A DNA stretch of 5,937 bases, from the NCBI GenBank assembly GCA_002937495.1, contig PTJW01000061.1, positions 1-5,937 on the forward strand, written 5' to 3'. This document shows positions 5,458 through 5,937 of this stretch, one piece after another; positions within the stretch are counted from its first letter, which is position 1; each line of letters opens with the position of its first letter. Origin of the DNA: Pseudomonadota bacterium (lineage in GTDB: Bacteria > Pseudomonadota > Alphaproteobacteria > UBA1280 > UBA12223). The notes under the pieces are model-generated. The model saw only the letters and a list, made by a program, of their open reading frames with translations, ran no database searches and was not told the origin of the DNA. A program made the translations under genes and the position numbers.

Positions 5458-5937
5458 TTATCTTCCCTCTTTTTTAATATACATTTGCTTATCAGCTAAG
5501 CTAATTAACTCTTCGGCATTATTTGTATCTGCTGGATAGTTTGCTAAACCAATCGATCCAGATACACTTATTAAAGCACCTTCACAGTTAATTTCTTTTT
5601 CTAATTCTTTAGAAATTAACTTAATTTTTGACTCTGCTTGAAATTTATCAGTATCTAAAAGAAGAATACAATATTCATCACCACCTAATCTTGTAATTAA
5701 TGATTTATGAGGAAATAAGTCTCTTAATCTATCAGCAATAACTTGAAGAACATAATCTCCTGCCTTGTGTCCGTATGTGTCATTAACTGGTTTAAACTTG
5801 TTTAAATCAATAAAGAATAAACTTAAGTTGTCAGATTCAAAACTTGCTGCTTTTAATGCAGTCATAAAACCTGTTCTATTTAATAACCCTGTTAAGGCAT
5901 CTGATGTAGCTACATTTTTCCTATAATTTCTAGCAAC
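5458..5937 (-). CDS. GGDEF domain protein, probable diguanylate cyclase (5' end cut by window edge)
   Basis: Seen: the frame is open to the right edge, giving 159 visible residues. The ATG at 5863-5865 is internal, because the canonical domain start DALTGLLNRTGF lies upstream of it in frame. FIDLNKFKPVNDTYGHKAGD (visible 42-61) supplies metal-binding Asp44 and the substrate-binding helix. RLGGDEY (83-89) is the active-site loop, with Tyr for the usual Phe. SGSIGLANYP and ADKQMYIKKEGR close the domain, and the protein ends right there. Known: GGDEF domains make cyclic di-GMP from two GTP; the signature Asp/Glu pair is intact, so activity is likely. The inhibitory I-site (RxxD just before the loop) is replaced by PHKS, so product feedback is probably absent. 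The sensory N-terminus is outside the window. Its stop is one base from the peptidase start, so the two are translationally linked. Cyclic di-GMP often controls type IV pili, but no direct link to the neighbouring pilus block is shown. Confidence 0.93.
   Translation of the reverse strand, partial: VARNYRKNVATSDALTGLLNRTGFMTALKAASFESDNLSLFFIDLNKFKPVNDTYGHKAGDYVLQVIADRLRDLFPHKSLITRLGGDEYCILLLDTDKFQAESKIKLISKELEKEINCEGALISVSGSIGLANYPADTNNAEELISLADKQMYIKKEGR

Noticed and set aside
5458..5865. GGDEF protein starting at the ATG at 5863-5865
   Set aside because: The in-frame sequence upstream encodes the canonical start of the domain (DALTGLLNRTGF) and stays open to the window edge, so that Met is internal.
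1..5937. CRISPR array, tRNA, rRNA, insertion sequence or attachment site
   Set aside because: No regularly spaced repeats, cloverleaf, transposase or terminal inverted repeats with target duplications were found; the only direct repeat is the pilin 39-base tract.

Overview
The window is AT-rich (by eye about one third G+C) and comes from a Gram-negative bacterium. Two genes encode lipobox-type lipoproteins with TcpQ-like C-terminal domains, which are accessories of an outer-membrane secretin. Two more encode type IV pilin-like proteins, and one encodes a GGDEF enzyme. Trp is encoded by TGG and genes end in TAA or TAG, so nothing points to a recoded genetic code. The composition and pilin style would fit an AT-rich alphaproteobacterium, but that is only a guess; no taxonomic marker gene is present.

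Layout. Nearly everything is on the minus strand, in two blocks. The left block (1-3631, read right to left) starts with a 316-aa TcpQ-domain lipoprotein. It overlaps by one base (TAATG) a 509-aa TcpQ-domain lipoprotein. After 79 bases come two tandem paralogous pilins, the last cut by the left edge. This looks like the front of a type IVb pilus (or closely related secretion/DNA-uptake) operon: secretin accessory lipoproteins followed by the fibre subunits. The assembly ATPase, platform protein, secretin and prepilin peptidase are not in the window.

The right block (4077-5937, minus) is a compact operon. It holds the C-terminal part of a GGDEF protein (probable diguanylate cyclase, cut by the right edge), an MccF-like S66 serine peptidase starting one base after its stop codon, and a small DUF6176-type protein 12 bases further on. 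A perfect 30-bp palindrome with A/T-tract flanks (4049-4078) ends this operon.

Between the blocks (3632-4076) the plus strand carries a short orphan reading frame (GTG start at 3845, stop at 4033) that converges on the same palindrome, which therefore looks like a bidirectional terminator. The frame stays open well upstream of its only usable start (to 3755), so it may be a 5'-truncated relic. The same stretch holds a 27-bp hairpin/dyad (3791-3817) and the probable promoter region of the pilus block.

The most interesting parts are the paired coiled-coil TcpQ-domain lipoproteins of different length, the atypical prepilin leader (A|MFGLD, with Asp instead of Glu at +5) shared by two pilins whose bodies have diverged, and the orphan plus-strand frame.
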